From contig CAMAVE010000012.1 in the NCBI GenBank assembly GCA_945861595.1, forward strand, positions 1 through 36,529: a stretch of 36,529 nt of DNA, in the 5' to 3' direction. The notes under the pieces were generated by a model. That model had not been told where the DNA came from. It saw only the letters and a list, made by a program, of their open reading frames with translations, and did not search any database. Source of the stretch: Synechococcus sp. UW140. GTDB lineage: Bacteria > Cyanobacteriota > Cyanobacteriia > PCC-6307 > Cyanobiaceae. Positions 9,646 to 21,614 of this stretch are shown here, in pieces. How positions within the stretch are numbered: the stretch's first letter is position 1; each line of letters opens with the position of its first letter. The position numbers were made by a program, and so were the translations under genes.

Positions 9646-10047
9646 ATGCGTCTGCTCCACACGATGCTGCGGATCACGGATCTGGAGCGATCCCTCAGCT
9701 TCTATACCGAAGTGATGGGCATGGAGTTGTTGCGCCGCCGTGATTACCCCGGCGGCCGTTTCACCTTGGCCTTTGTGGGCTACGGCAAGGAGTCGGATAC
9801 GGCGGTGCTGGAACTCACCCATAACTGGGATACGGACAGCTATGAGCTCGGCAGCGCCTACGGCCACATCGCCATCGGGGTGGACGACATCGTTGCCACC
9901 TGTGAGGCGATCCGCTCCAAGGGGGGCAAGGTGGTGCGCGAACCGGGGCCGATGAGCGAGGGGGGCACGGTGATCGCCTTCGTGGAGGATCCCGATGGCT
10001 ACAAGCTGGAGTTGATCCAGCTCGCCTCCCGTGCCCATGCAACCTGA
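9646..10047 (+). CDS. gloA: Glyoxalase I (lactoylglutathione lyase)
   Basis: A 133-residue protein that isomerises the glutathione hemithioacetal of methylglyoxal to S-lactoylglutathione, detoxifying a by-product of glycolysis. The N terminus [20 protein letters not shown] and the motif [11 protein letters not shown] are typical. The four metal ligands H5, E56, H74 and E122 fall at the same positions as in the E. coli nickel enzyme, and the protein ends soon after [11 protein letters not shown]. An in-frame ATG at 9619 would add nine residues; the 9646 start gives the family N terminus. Confidence 0.95.
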   Translation: MRLLHTMLRITDLERSLSFYTEVMGMELLRRRDYPGGRFTLAFVGYGKESDTAVLELTHNWDTDSYELGSAYGHIAIGVDDIVATCEAIRSKGGKVVREPGPMSEGGTVIAFVEDPDGYKLELIQLASRAHAT

Positions 10048-10155
10048 TCCCAGCGCGCCCTCAGGGGTGGCAGGGGCCCTGGCCCCGGTTGGGGGTAGGC
10101 CCCTGGCTACGGGACGGGCTCCAGCACAGCAAAGGCTTCAGCAATCGCAGGGCCA

Positions 10156-13287
<3,132 letters not shown>

Positions 13288-13330
13288 TTGTTTGCCGGTG
13301 TGTCAACCCTCACCGGTGTGACCCCCTGCC

Positions 13331-13612
13331 GTGGATCAGCGCTCCCCTTCAACCCAGGCCCCGGACGACTCCCTGCCCCAGGCAGAGGGGGTTGCCGCCG
13401 TGGCCACGGCCAGCGATGGCGACGGGGCCGAGGCGGCTGATGACGGCTTTGTCGCGTCGACCCTGGCCGAGCTGCGCAAGGTCGTGTGGCCCAGTCGCCA
13501 GCAGCTCTTTAGCGAATCGGTTGCGGTGATTTTGATGGTGACGCTCTCCGCCTTTGCCATCGCCGCCGTCAGTCGCTTTTACGGCTGGGCCTCCAGCCAG
13601 ATCTTCCGCTGA
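13331..13612 (+). CDS. secE: Protein translocase subunit SecE
   Basis: A 93-residue protein. The first 40 residues are an acidic, disordered extension. The conserved amphipathic helix is ELRKVVWPSRQQL at 47-59, and a single membrane helix spans about 62-84. SecE clamps SecY in the Sec channel of the plasma and thylakoid membranes. The start is GTG, 43 bp after clpB. It precedes nusG by 20 bp, the classical secE-nusG-rplK order. Confidence 0.93.
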   Translation: MDQRSPSTQAPDDSLPQAEGVAAVATASDGDGAEAADDGFVASTLAELRKVVWPSRQQLFSESVAVILMVTLSAFAIAAVSRFYGWASSQIFR

Positions 13613-13632
13613 TTCCCCCTTTCCCGACTCCC

Positions 13633-14340
13633 GTGTCTGACGTCGATTTCGCCACCGCCGATCCGGCCTTCGCCGCCGCCCCCGGGTTGGGCGAGGATGA
13701 AGGGCTTGCGCCTGCCATACCTGTGGTGCTGGACCTGGGCGCCGCAGCGGATAGCGCCGTTGAGGAGACCCGGCCCCAGGTGGCCCGCTGGTATGCGGTG
13801 CAGGTGGCCTCCAGCTGTGAGAAGAAGGTGAAGGCCACCCTGGAGCAGCGTGCGGTCACCCTGGGCGTCGATAGCCGGATCCTGGAGATCGAGATTCCCC
13901 AGACCCCGGCGGTGAAAGTCAAGAAGGACGGCAGCCGCCAGTCCACCGAGGAAAAGGTCTTTCCGGGCTATGTGCTCGTGCGGATGATCCTCGATGAGGA
14001 CACGATGATGGCGGTGCGCAGCACCCCGAACGTGATCAACTTCGTGGGCCAAGAAGAACGGCGCGCCACCGGCAAGGTGCGCGGCCACATCAAACCGCGG
14101 CCCCTCAGTCGCCAGGAAGTAGATCGCATCTTCCGTCGCGCTGCCGAGAAGAAGCCAGTGGTGAAGGTAGATCTCACCGAAGGCGACCAGATTTTGGTCA
14201 CCGCCGGTCCCTTCAAGGACTTCCAAGGCGAAGTGATCGAAGTGTCGGGGGAACGCAGCAAGCTCAAGGCCCTGCTCTCGATCTTTGGCCGGGAAACCCC
14301 GGTGGAACTCGAGTTTTCCCAGATCAGCAAACAGAGCTGA
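13633..14340 (+). CDS. nusG: Transcription antitermination factor NusG
   Basis: A 235-residue protein that binds RNA polymerase and couples it to Rho or to the ribosome. About 51 acidic, low-complexity residues come before the NGN domain, which begins RWYAVQVASSCEKKVKATLEQ and contains VFPGYVLVRM. The KOW domain is at the C terminus (EGDQILVTAGPFKDFQGEV). The usual length is about 180, so the N-terminal extension is the main oddity; similar extensions occur in picocyanobacteria as far as I recall. The start is GTG. Confidence 0.95.
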   Translation: MSDVDFATADPAFAAAPGLGEDEGLAPAIPVVLDLGAAADSAVEETRPQVARWYAVQVASSCEKKVKATLEQRAVTLGVDSRILEIEIPQTPAVKVKKDGSRQSTEEKVFPGYVLVRMILDEDTMMAVRSTPNVINFVGQEERRATGKVRGHIKPRPLSRQEVDRIFRRAAEKKPVVKVDLTEGDQILVTAGPFKDFQGEVIEVSGERSKLKALLSIFGRETPVELEFSQISKQS

Positions 14341-14348
14341 TCAAAAGC

Positions 14349-14482
14349 GGCCGTCTCCCTGCGGAGGGCGGCCCTTGGCGAGTCACCCCCTCCGGGTGTT
14401 TCGCCCCAGCGCCAGTCCTTCCGGGCTGGCGATCCGCAGCTCCCAGCCCTGGGAGGTCCGATCCGCACTCCCGCTGGGGAGT
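14349..14482 (+). other. Cluster of five short hairpins upstream of rplK
   Basis: Five consecutive inverted repeats fill the 162-bp gap between nusG and rplK: 14349-14373 (GGCCG.CTCC/GGAG..CGGCC), 14384-14398 (CACCC/GGGTG), 14410-14431 (CGCCAG/CTGGCG), 14440-14455 (CTCCCAG/CTGGGAG) and 14467-14482 (ACTCCC/GGGAGT). No T-run follows any of them. They could form a structured leader for the L11-L1 transcript or RNA processing sites. In GC-rich DNA short stems are common, so only the dense array is notable. Confidence 0.4.
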
Positions 14483-14502
14483 CCTGTCCCGTAACACTGC
14501 CG

Positions 14503-14928
14503 ATGGCCAAGAAAGTCGTTGCCATTATCAAGCTGGCGCTCAATGCCGGCAAAGCCAACCCCGCACCACCGGTGGGCCCTGCCCTCGGTCAGCACGGGGT
14601 CAACATCATGGCCTTCTGCAAGGAGTACAACGCCCGTACCCAAGAGAAAGCTGGCTATGTGATCCCGGTTGAGATCTCCGTTTACGAAGATCGCAGCTTC
14701 ACCTTCATCACCAAGACGCCCCCCGCCTCGGTGTTGATTTCCAAGGCCGCTGGGATCGAGAAGGGTGCCCCCACTTCCGCCAAGGGAGCCGTGGGTGCCA
14801 TCAGCCAGGCCCAGCTCGAAGAGATCGCCAAAACCAAGCTGCCCGACCTCAACTGCACCAGCGTTGAAGCGGCCAAGCGCATCATCGCCGGCACCGCCCG
14901 CAATATGGGCGTCGCCGTCAACGACTGA
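14503..14928 (+). CDS. rplK: 50S ribosomal protein L11
   Basis: A 141-residue protein that binds the GTPase-associated region of 23S rRNA. The N terminus ([20 protein letters not shown], then [20 protein letters not shown]) is the diagnostic L11 proline-rich signature, and the C-terminal RNA-binding domain ends TARNMGVAV. Length is exact for the family. The ATG at 14503 has no clear Shine-Dalgarno site. Confidence 0.98.
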   Translation: MAKKVVAIIKLALNAGKANPAPPVGPALGQHGVNIMAFCKEYNARTQEKAGYVIPVEISVYEDRSFTFITKTPPASVLISKAAGIEKGAPTSAKGAVGAISQAQLEEIAKTKLPDLNCTSVEAAKRIIAGTARNMGVAVND

Positions 14929-14984
14929 AGCGCCGGCACCAAAGCTGGGGCCTCCTCAGCCGCAGTGTCGATCCCGTTCCAGTG

Positions 14985-15063
14985 ATCCAGCCGAAAGCTG
15001 CCCAGCCCAAGGCTCTCCAGCCCAAAGCGCGTCAGTCCCAGGCTTGTCAGCCCACCAGCTGAC
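14985..15063 (+). repeat. Imperfect short direct repeats between rplK and rplA
   Basis: The 197-bp gap between the L11 and L1 genes contains four or so imperfect units of about 16 nt built on CAGCCCAAGG or CAGTCCCAGG (near 15003, 15018, 15033 and 15048), ending in a small hairpin GTCAGC/GCTGAC at 15046-15063. The gap is long for this gene pair. No start codon with coding-like sequence is seen in it. Confidence 0.5.
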
Positions 15064-15125
15064 CTGTTCCCCATTCACCCCATTCGGGGGAGACCCCAAC
15101 CGGTCGTCCGCACCCCGTTCCTGCC

Positions 15126-15833
<708 letters not shown>

Positions 15834-15843
15834 GGCCCGAGGT

Positions 15844-15869
15844 GAGGGGCCCCAAGGCCCCTCTTGTAT
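15844..15869 (+). terminator. Short hairpin just after rplA
   Basis: GAGGGGCC (15844-15851) pairs with GGCCCCTC (15856-15863) around the loop CCAA, followed by TTGTATC. It starts 10 bp after the rplA stop. The T content downstream is poor, so it may be a weak or auxiliary terminator. Confidence 0.45.
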
Positions 15870-15893
15870 CCCTTCCCTGGCCAGGTCCAAGCC

Positions 15894-15936
15894 AACCCCT
15901 GGCGAGCGTGGCTTTTGCCCGTTCGCCAGGGGTTTT
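15894..15936 (+). terminator. Strong terminator of the rplK-rplA transcript
   Basis: AACCCCTGGCGAGCG (15894-15908) pairs with CGTTCGCCAGGGGTT (15920-15934) with a single G-U. The stem extends inward by GGC/GCC after a one-base bulge to a TTTT loop, and the 3' arm ends in TTTT (15933-15936). It separates the L11-L1 unit from the L10-L12 unit. Confidence 0.8.
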
Positions 15937-16054
15937 GGCTGGCTGGCCCCCGGGGATGGGGTTGGCTTTGCTCCCTGGCCTAGGCAAGGAGTTCTGCGTA
16001 GCTGCAGGACACCCATGTTGTAAGGTGGTCGACTGGCGAAAGCCAGAGGGCACG

Positions 16055-16240
16055 CGCCCTACCCAAGACAGCAGGTGAGCTGGGTGTCCCTGAATTCAGG
16101 GTTGCCAAGGTCATAAGTCCTGCCGAGGTGCTCGCAAGACTTTTGGACCTGATCGGGGGTTTCCCCCGGAACGGACGGAACGATAGGCGGCCTCGACAAC
16201 GGGTTCCTTGCGGAATGCGTTGTTTTCTGGGGCCGCGTTC
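16055..16240 (+). promoter_or_regulatory. Ribosomal protein L10 leader RNA
   Basis: The sequence ACCCAAGACAGCAGGTGAGC (16061-16080) and, 40 nt on, GTCCTGCCGAGGTGCTCGC (16117-16135) match the paired elements of the bacterial L10 leader. GCAGG (16071-16075) pairs with CCTGC (16119-16123) and is followed by the conserved GAGGTG. L10, in its complex with L12, binds this leader and represses the operon. A 14-nt palindrome (16088-16101) sits inside, and further hairpins at 16154-16168 and 16187-16236 follow before the rplJ start. The match is from memory of the family; a covariance search would settle it. Confidence 0.72.
16196..16226 (+). terminator. Possible attenuator hairpin within the L10 leader
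   Basis: ACAACG (16196-16201) pairs with CGTTGT (16218-16223) and TTCC (16204-16207) with GGAA (16212-16215), followed by TTT. The outer bases GCGGCC (16187-16192) and GGCCGC (16231-16236) can extend the stem. The hairpin with its T-run lies 47 nt upstream of rplJ, a place where an L10-controlled attenuator would act. Confidence 0.4.
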
Positions 16241-16272
16241 CCGGCTTGTTCCCCCGATCCGTTCCACTTCCT

Positions 16273-16800
16273 ATGGGCCGCACGCTGGAGAACAAGCAAC
16301 AGATCGTCGAAGAGCTCAAGGGGCTCCTCGGTGAGGCCGAACTGGCGGTGGTCCTTGATTTCAAGGGTCTCTCCATCAAGGAAATGTCTGATCTGCGGGT
16401 TCGCCTGCAGCCCAGCAACGGCACATGCAAGGTCACCAAAAATACCTTGATGCGCCGGGCCATTGATGGCAACAGCGCCTGGTCGGAACTCGATTCCCTG
16501 CTCACCGGTACCAACGCCTTCGTCCTGGTTAAGGGCGATGTCGGCGGTGCGGTGAAGGCCATTCAGTCCTTCCAGAAGGACACGAAGAAGTCGGATGTGA
16601 AAGGGGGCCTTTTCGAAGGCAAACTCCTTTCTCTCAAAGACATTCAGGCCATCGGGGATCTGCCCTCCAAGGAGGTGCTCATGGCCCAGATCGCCGGTGC
16701 GATCAATGCCGTGGCCACCAAGGTTGCAGTGGGCATCAACGAAGTTCCATCCGGTCTTGCTCGGGCGCTCAAGCAGCACGCCGAAGGCGAAGGCAGCTGA
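16273..16800 (+). CDS. rplJ: 50S ribosomal protein L10
   Basis: A 175-residue protein that anchors the L7/L12 dimers on the ribosomal stalk. The N-terminal rRNA-binding domain begins [19 protein letters not shown], contains [17 protein letters not shown] and [11 protein letters not shown], and the C-terminal helix ([12 protein letters not shown]) binds L12. The ATG at 16273 gives the family N terminus; an in-frame ATG nine codons upstream falls in the leader and is unlikely. It is preceded by the L10 leader. Confidence 0.97.
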   Translation: MGRTLENKQQIVEELKGLLGEAELAVVLDFKGLSIKEMSDLRVRLQPSNGTCKVTKNTLMRRAIDGNSAWSELDSLLTGTNAFVLVKGDVGGAVKAIQSFQKDTKKSDVKGGLFEGKLLSLKDIQAIGDLPSKEVLMAQIAGAINAVATKVAVGINEVPSGLARALKQHAEGEGS

Positions 16801-16890
16801 GATCGCCCTCTGCGTTGACGCAGATTGTGATTCCACTGAGCTCCACCGATCCAACTGTTCACCCAACAGATCTGTTGCTGATTCCCAACC

Positions 16891-17274
16891 ATGTCTACCA
16901 AAACTGACGAGATTCTCGAATCACTGAAAACCCTTTCGCTGCTTGAGGCTTCCGAGCTCGTCAAGCAGATCGAAGAGGCTTTCGGTGTGTCCGCCGCCGC
17001 TTCCGCCGGCGTTGTGATGGCCGCAGCTCCTGCAGCTGCTGCTGAAGCTGTTGAAGAGCAGACCGAATTCGACGCCATCCTCGATGGTTTCGATGCGGCT
17101 GCCAAGATCAAGGTCCTCAAGGCCGTCCGCGAAGTCACCGGCCTCGGCCTGGGCGAAGCCAAGGCCCTGGTGGAAGGCGCTCCTACCCCTATTAAGGAAG
17201 GCGTGTCCAAGGCCGATGCCGAGGCCATCAAGAAGGCCGTCGAAGAAGTCGGCGGCAAAGTCACGATCAAGTGA
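16891..17274 (+). CDS. rplL: 50S ribosomal protein L7/L12
   Basis: A 127-residue acidic stalk protein that recruits translation factors. The N-terminal dimerisation domain ([20 protein letters not shown]) is followed by an Ala-rich hinge at about 35-52, then the C-terminal domain with [20 protein letters not shown] and the end GGKVTIK. Length is normal. It is 90 bp after rplJ and ends before a terminator. Confidence 0.98.
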   Translation: MSTKTDEILESLKTLSLLEASELVKQIEEAFGVSAAASAGVVMAAAPAAAAEAVEEQTEFDAILDGFDAAAKIKVLKAVREVTGLGLGEAKALVEGAPTPIKEGVSKADAEAIKKAVEEVGGKVTIK

Positions 17275-17340
17275 GCTTGGCCAGCTGGTGAATGGCCCTT
17301 CGGGTCCCTCGCCAGCCCCAATCCCACCCTTGTGGCCATG

Positions 17341-17370
17341 GGGGCCAGTCCTATGGGGCTGGCCCTTTTT
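17341..17370 (+). terminator. Terminator of the rplJ-rplL operon
   Basis: GGGCCAG (17342-17348) pairs with CTGGCCC (17359-17365), directly followed by five T (17366-17370). It lies 67 bp after the rplL stop, the classic arrangement of an intrinsic terminator. Confidence 0.85.
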
Positions 17371-17412
17371 GCTGGGCGTTTGTCGGCTGACCTAACCAGC
17401 CCCATTACGGAC

Positions 17413-17444
17413 AAAAAAAAAGCCCCGCCGAAGGCAGGGGCTTT
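17413..17444 (-). terminator. Intrinsic terminator on the minus strand
   Basis: Read on the minus strand, AAAGCCCCTGCC, a short TTC loop and GGCGGGGCT form a stem with one bulged base, followed by a run of T (plus-strand A-run 17413-17421). It is placed to stop transcription of the DUF3747 gene about 150 bp downstream of its stop codon. On the plus strand the hairpin has only TTT after it and could be a weak second stop for rplL. Confidence 0.85.
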
Positions 17445-17451
17445 GAGTTAG

Positions 17452-17541
17452 GAACGGTTTTCGGGAGTCTGTCCTCGTTTCGACCCCGAAAAGTCGTTCT
17501 GCACTCCTCACACCCCGGAACCTTAAGGGCTTGGCATGGGG
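17452..17541 (+). ncRNA. Possible Yfr1-like small RNA (or its complement in a 3' UTR)
   Basis: ACTCCTCACAC at 17503-17513 is identical to the single-stranded core of the cyanobacterial small RNA Yfr1. It comes three bases after a stable hairpin (17452-17499; GAACG.TTTTCGGG with CCCGAAAA..CGTTC), as expected for the 5' stem-loop of Yfr1. Against it: no good 3' terminator follows (only CCCC 17513-17516 with GGGG 17538-17541 and no T-run), the 5' stem is long, and Yfr1 is usually next to guaB or trxA. Alternatively the minus-strand transcript from the DUF3747 gene carries the complement GTGTGAGGAGT in its 3' UTR and would pair with a Yfr1 encoded elsewhere. Confidence 0.3.
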
Positions 17542-17595
17542 AGCAGTGCTGGCCCTAGGCCGCTGTGGCAACTGTCCGCGGGGCCCCCGGTTGCC

Positions 17596-18303
17596 TCACT
17601 CCCTGAACGGAATCACCTGCAGGGCGATCGGACCTGCGCCGACGCTGCGCCCCCCCTGGGCGGCGGGCAGGGAGGCCTGGGCAGGAGACGGGCTGCCTGA
17701 GGCGCCAGCTGGTGCCGAACCCGCCGCCTGGGCAGTGCTGGCGAGCAGGCGGGCCAGGGGGGTGGCGTTGGCGAAATACACGTGGCTTAAGGCCTGCTGG
17801 CCATAGAGGCGGCGCTGCAGTTCCCAGCCTGGTTCCAGTTGCAGGGCGACGAAACCATCGCGGTCGCGCCGGCTGACGCGACCTTTGCCCACCACCAATT
17901 CCGTTGGCTCGTTCGGGTTCATGGCCAGCAGCTGCAGGCTGGTGCCCTGTTGTTGCAGCCGCAGCCGGTAGCTGCCGCCCAGGTCGTTCTGGCCCACCCG
18001 CAGCGAATAGCCATTGCTATCGAGGTAACGGCTGCAGATGCCGGTGTAGTCGAAGCGGTTCAGGGCCGGGTCCACCAGCCCATCGGCGCGGCTGTCCCAG
18101 CAACGGGGCAAGGGCGCCAGCTGCTCAAGCACAAGAAGGTTCCAGTCGCTGCGGCCCACAGGCTTGGCCAGCACGGCAAAGCGGCTTTGATCGAGCGGCT
18201 GGCTGGTGAACAGATCGGCGGCGAGGACCTGGGGCCGCAGGCTGACACTGGCGCCCGCTGCGAGGGCCGTCAGGCCCAGCCATGGGAGGTAGGTTCGCTG
18301 CAT
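17596..18303 (-). CDS. Secreted DUF3747 protein
   Basis: A 235-residue protein with a signal peptide (positive MQRTYLPW, hydrophobic core, probable cleavage near VLAAD at about residue 28-30). The following 140 residues match the cyanobacterial DUF3747 family: [20 protein letters not shown], then [40 protein letters not shown] and GHVYF-type end ([11 protein letters not shown]). The C terminus (about 190-225) is an Ala/Ser/Pro-rich tail. The function is not known; cell-envelope or periplasmic location is inferred. A GAGGAG ribosome site lies 8 nt before the ATG. It is divergent from rnhA, with its terminator at 17413-17444. Confidence 0.85.
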   Translation of the reverse strand: MQRTYLPWLGLTALAAGASVSLRPQVLAADLFTSQPLDQSRFAVLAKPVGRSDWNLLVLEQLAPLPRCWDSRADGLVDPALNRFDYTGICSRYLDSNGYSLRVGQNDLGGSYRLRLQQQGTSLQLLAMNPNEPTELVVGKGRVSRRDRDGFVALQLEPGWELQRRLYGQQALSHVYFANATPLARLLASTAQAAGSAPAGASGSPSPAQASLPAAQGGRSVGAGPIALQVIPFRE

Positions 18304-18365
18304 GGGGAAGGCTCCTCAACGACGCTCTAGACACGCTTTGTACCAGACCCTGCCGGAGGGGCCCA

Positions 18366-19379
18366 GTGACCCTTGACCAGTCCTCGCCCCGGGTGGTGGC
18401 AGCGGCCTGCGATGGGGCTTGCAGCGGCAACCCCGGCCCGGGGGGCTGGGGCAGCTTGCTGCGTTTTGAGGACGGCAGCGTCCAGGAATTCGGGGCGGCT
18501 GACCCGGCTACCACCAACAACCGCATGGAGCTCAAGGCGGCCCTTGTGCTGCTGGAGTGCCTCAAGGATTTGCCTTGCCACCCCAACCTGACGATCCGCA
18601 CCGATAGCCGCTACGTGATCGATGGCTTCACAAAGTGGATGACGGGCTGGAAACGCAAGGGTTGGCGCACCGCTTCCGGGTCACCGGTGCTCAACCGGGA
18701 GCTCTGGGAGGCCCTCGATCGGGCCCGGTTGCCCGGGGTGTCATTTACCTATGTCAAAGGCCATAGCGGTGATCCCGATAACGATCGCTGTGATGCGATT
18801 GCGGTGGCCTTCGCCAAGGGGGGCCGGCCGGCCCTGGCCCAGGCCAGTCCCCAGGCGGGACCAGCTCAAGGAGGCTCCCCCAGCGCAGGGGCGGCGGCTG
18901 GCTTGGTGACCAAGACACGGGCCCGCCAAACGGTGCTTGCGGTCGAGAGCAGCCCTGGGCAGGCCAAAGCGGTTGGGGCCGGGTCAGCACCGGAGCCAAC
19001 AACCCAGCCAGCAGCCAAAGCCAGGGTCAATCCCCGGACGGGAACGGCTGCGCAGCAGGTCGAGGGGACCGGGCCTGGGGCGGTTCAGTCGGTTCTTCTG
19101 CCCGAGCCCCCTGGCCTGGCCGAACCAGTTCCTGAGCCGGCGCCCTTAGCCCTGGGCCAGCTGCTCAGCCGCCTGGAGCTGGCCGACCGCCTGGCGGCGG
19201 GGGGATACTCCCTCAGCCTGGTGGAACTGGCCCAACTGGTGCAATTGCCGATGAAGCAGCTGGCCGAGAAGGCCAGCGCCTGGTCCTGGCGGGATTGGAC
19301 GGTGCTTCCCGATGCCGATGGTCGTTGGCGCCTGGAGCGTGACGCGGCAGGATCGGAACCGATGCCCCCCGGGACCTGA
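18366..19379 (+). CDS. rnhA: Ribonuclease HI with a long C-terminal extension
   Basis: A 337-residue protein. Residues 8-152 are RNase HI, which cuts the RNA strand of RNA-DNA hybrids: [15 protein letters not shown] with D16, the RMEL motif with E55, TDSRYVIDG with D80, [11 protein letters not shown] with H133, and D143. Residues 155-260 are a low-complexity Ala/Pro/Gln linker. Residues 261-325 form a compact extra domain ([20 protein letters not shown], then [28 protein letters not shown]) with a helix-turn-helix-like feel. Typical RNase HI has about 155 residues. The GTG start has a GGAGGG ribosome site at 18355-18360. pyrD starts 4 bp after the stop, so the two are probably cotranscribed. 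Confidence 0.92.
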   Translation: MTLDQSSPRVVAAACDGACSGNPGPGGWGSLLRFEDGSVQEFGAADPATTNNRMELKAALVLLECLKDLPCHPNLTIRTDSRYVIDGFTKWMTGWKRKGWRTASGSPVLNRELWEALDRARLPGVSFTYVKGHSGDPDNDRCDAIAVAFAKGGRPALAQASPQAGPAQGGSPSAGAAAGLVTKTRARQTVLAVESSPGQAKAVGAGSAPEPTTQPAAKARVNPRTGTAAQQVEGTGPGAVQSVLLPEPPGLAEPVPEPAPLALGQLLSRLELADRLAAGGYSLSLVELAQLVQLPMKQLAEKASAWSWRDWTVLPDADGRWRLERDAAGSEPMPPGT

Positions 19380-19383
19380 GGCC

Positions 19384-20583
19384 ATGGCCGCGCCAAACCC
19401 GGCAGGAACTCCTTCAGGACCAACGGCTGCCACCAGCACCGCTGGTCTTTACAGCCAGTGGGTGGGTCCCCTGCTCAGCCGCGATGACGGCGCCGATGCC
19501 GAGCAGCTCAGCCAGCTAACCCTGGCGGCCCTGGGTCAGGCCTCCCTGCGGCGCCATTGGCCCCTCGTGTCCGGCAGTTTGGCCGGCCTGGGGGCCGAGC
19601 TGCAGCGGCGCGACCTGCGCCTGGAGCAGAGCCTGTTTGGCTGCCGCTTTGCCAATCCGGTCGGCCTGGCCGCTGGCTTCGACAAGAACGGCGTGGCCGC
19701 CGGCATCTGGCACCAGTTTGGTTTTGGTTTTGCCGAACTGGGCACGATCACCTGGCAGGCCCAGGCCGGCAATCCCCGGCCGCGCCTATTCCGGCTGGCG
19801 GCAGAACGGGCGGCCCTCAACCGGATGGGCTTCAACAACATCGGCGCTGAGGCGGTGCTGCGCTCGCTGGAACGGCAGGCCCTGGAGCCACCAGGCCAGC
19901 GGCCGGCGGTGTTGGGCCTGAACCTGGGCAAATCCAAGGCCACCCCCTTGGAGTTGGCCGCTGACGACTACGCCTCATCCCTGGAGTTGCTGGCGCCCCT
20001 CGCCGATTACGCCGTGATCAATGTCAGTTCGCCGAACACGCCGGGGCTGCGGGAGCTGCAGGGGGAGGCTCCGTTGCGCCGATTGGTGGAACGGCTGCGG
20101 CGGTTGCCGGCCTGCCCGCCCCTGTTGGTCAAGATCGCCCCCGACCTAGAGGACGAGGCCATTGATGGCATTGCCCGCCTCGCCTACGAGGAGGGCCTGG
20201 CAGGCGTGATTGCGGTGAATACCAGCCTGGATCGCTTTGGCCTCGACGGGCGCCGCCTGGCCCAGACCGGTCGCACCCTGGCGGAGGAAGCCGGCGGTCT
20301 GAGTGGGGCGCCCCTGCGCCACCGGGCCCTGGAGGTGATGCGGCGGCTGCGGGCGACGGCGGGCCCAGCCCTGCCCCTGATCGGAGTGGGTGGCATTGAT
20401 TCGCCCCAGGCGGCCTGGGAGCGGATGACGGCGGGTGCCTGCCTGATCCAGTTGTACACAGGTTGGATCTATGGCGGGCCAGCCCTGGTGCCGGCGATCC
20501 TGGAGGGGTTGCTGACCCAGCTGGATCGCCATGGGTTCCGGTCCATCGGTGAAGCGGTCGGCAGTGGCGTGACTTGGCGTTAA
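19384..20583 (+). CDS. pyrD: Dihydroorotate dehydrogenase, class 2 (quinone-dependent)
   Basis: A 399-residue flavoprotein that oxidises dihydroorotate to orotate in pyrimidine synthesis and passes electrons to a membrane quinone. FMN-barrel motifs: [58 protein letters not shown], and [15 protein letters not shown], in which the class 2 enzymes have a serine base; then LLVKIAPDL and [19 protein letters not shown]. The first 60 residues would hold the membrane-associated N-terminal helices. The ATG at 19384 follows the rnhA stop closely; upstream in-frame starts lie inside rnhA. Confidence 0.95.
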   Translation: MAAPNPAGTPSGPTAATSTAGLYSQWVGPLLSRDDGADAEQLSQLTLAALGQASLRRHWPLVSGSLAGLGAELQRRDLRLEQSLFGCRFANPVGLAAGFDKNGVAAGIWHQFGFGFAELGTITWQAQAGNPRPRLFRLAAERAALNRMGFNNIGAEAVLRSLERQALEPPGQRPAVLGLNLGKSKATPLELAADDYASSLELLAPLADYAVINVSSPNTPGLRELQGEAPLRRLVERLRRLPACPPLLVKIAPDLEDEAIDGIARLAYEEGLAGVIAVNTSLDRFGLDGRRLAQTGRTLAEEAGGLSGAPLRHRALEVMRRLRATAGPALPLIGVGGIDSPQAAWERMTAGACLIQLYTGWIYGGPALVPAILEGLLTQLDRHGFRSIGEAVGSGVTWR

Positions 20584-20589
20584 ACAGCG

Positions 20590-20595
20590 GATAAT
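20590..20595 (+). promoter_or_regulatory. Candidate -10 element for the pil operon
   Basis: GATAAT at 20590-20595 matches five of six bases of the -10 consensus and lies 20-30 nt before the candidate pilM starts, just after pyrD. I find no good -35 at the usual spacing, so the call is weak. Confidence 0.3.
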
Positions 20596-20624
20596 CTGCG
20601 GCTACTTGCAGGTAGTTGCTCTTG

Positions 20625-21614
20625 GTGCTTGCGGGAATCGTTGATCGCCTGATTCCGCTCCAAGCCTGGTTGTTTCCATCAAGGGTGCTGCTTGAGCTGG
20701 ATGATCACTTTGTGACCCTGTTGGCCTTGGACCATCAGGGCTCCATCCCCACAGTCAAGTGGCTGGAGCGGGTTCCTTTGCCGGCTGGCACCTGTGAGCA
20801 GGGCATTCCGGTGCGGATCGAGGCCCTCGCCGATTTCATCGGCGACTTGCTGGTGGAACGGGGCTTTGCCACAGCCCGGGTGGCGGCGGTGCTGCCCACA
20901 CTGTCGTCCGAATGGCACCTGGTGCAATGGCCTGGGGCTGACTGGCCAGAGGATCCCCGTCGCCTGTTGATCGAGCGGGGCCGGCAGGCCGGTTTCCGCC
21001 TGCCGATCCAGTCGGCTGATCTGCGAGTGATTCACCTGGAGCCGGATGACGGCGCGATCGCGCCCAGCTCCCTGGTGATTGCTGTCCGCAAGGCGTTATT
21101 GCTGGGCTGGATTGAAACCTTTGCCACCGCTGGCCTCAGCCTCGATGGCCTGGAGGCCGGCCAGGTTTGCGTGCTGCGGGCCCTGGAGCCCTTGCTGAAC
21201 GAGACCCCGGACGGTCAGGTGGTGGCCGTGTTCGAACTCTCTAAAGACAGTAGCCATCTCCTTTTATTGCAACGGGGGATTCCGGTCTATGAGCGCCGGT
21301 TGGCTGGCTCCTTGGCCGGAATTGGGGTGCTGGCCGATGAGCTGAGGCGATCGATTGACTTCTGGCGCCAACAGGAGCGGGGCGTGACCTCGGTTCAGCT
21401 CGTGTTGCATGGCTCCCAAGCCGCCTTGCCCGAGGAGGTGGTGGAGCCCCTGAGGCAACGGCTACCGGCTTGGCAGCTAGTGGTGGCCGATCCGATCACC
21501 CTGGGCTGGCTCCAGGGCCCAGCCGAACCCCTGCAAGCCCAGGTGGGGTCGATCCCGGCCAATGTGGAGTTGTTGCGGCTACTGGGGCTGGCCCTGGTGG
21601 AGACCTACCGATGA
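20625..21614 (+). CDS. pilM: Type IV pilus assembly protein PilM
   Basis: About 330 residues. A cytoplasmic actin-fold protein that binds the N terminus of PilN and links the inner-membrane alignment complex to the pilus motor. The sequence is divergent; the call rests mainly on position at the head of pilN-pilO-pilQ, a membrane-less protein of the right length, and the segments RVAAVLPTLSSEWHLVQWPG, VVAVFELSKDSSHLLLLQRG (beta-turn of an actin-like domain) and ELRRSIDFWRQQE. The start is uncertain: GTG 20625, TTG 20622 and TTG 20616 are all possible. There is no internal methionine near the start. The stop overlaps the pilN start (ATGA). Confidence 0.75.
   Translation: MLAGIVDRLIPLQAWLFPSRVLLELDDHFVTLLALDHQGSIPTVKWLERVPLPAGTCEQGIPVRIEALADFIGDLLVERGFATARVAAVLPTLSSEWHLVQWPGADWPEDPRRLLIERGRQAGFRLPIQSADLRVIHLEPDDGAIAPSSLVIAVRKALLLGWIETFATAGLSLDGLEAGQVCVLRALEPLLNETPDGQVVAVFELSKDSSHLLLLQRGIPVYERRLAGSLAGIGVLADELRRSIDFWRQQERGVTSVQLVLHGSQAALPEEVVEPLRQRLPAWQLVVADPITLGWLQGPAEPLQAQVGSIPANVELLRLLGLALVETYR

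Noticed and set aside
17452-17600. tmRNA or RNase P RNA in the gap after rplL
   Set aside because: Neither the tRNA-like ends and tag frame of tmRNA nor the GAGGAAAGTCC region of RNase P RNA is present.
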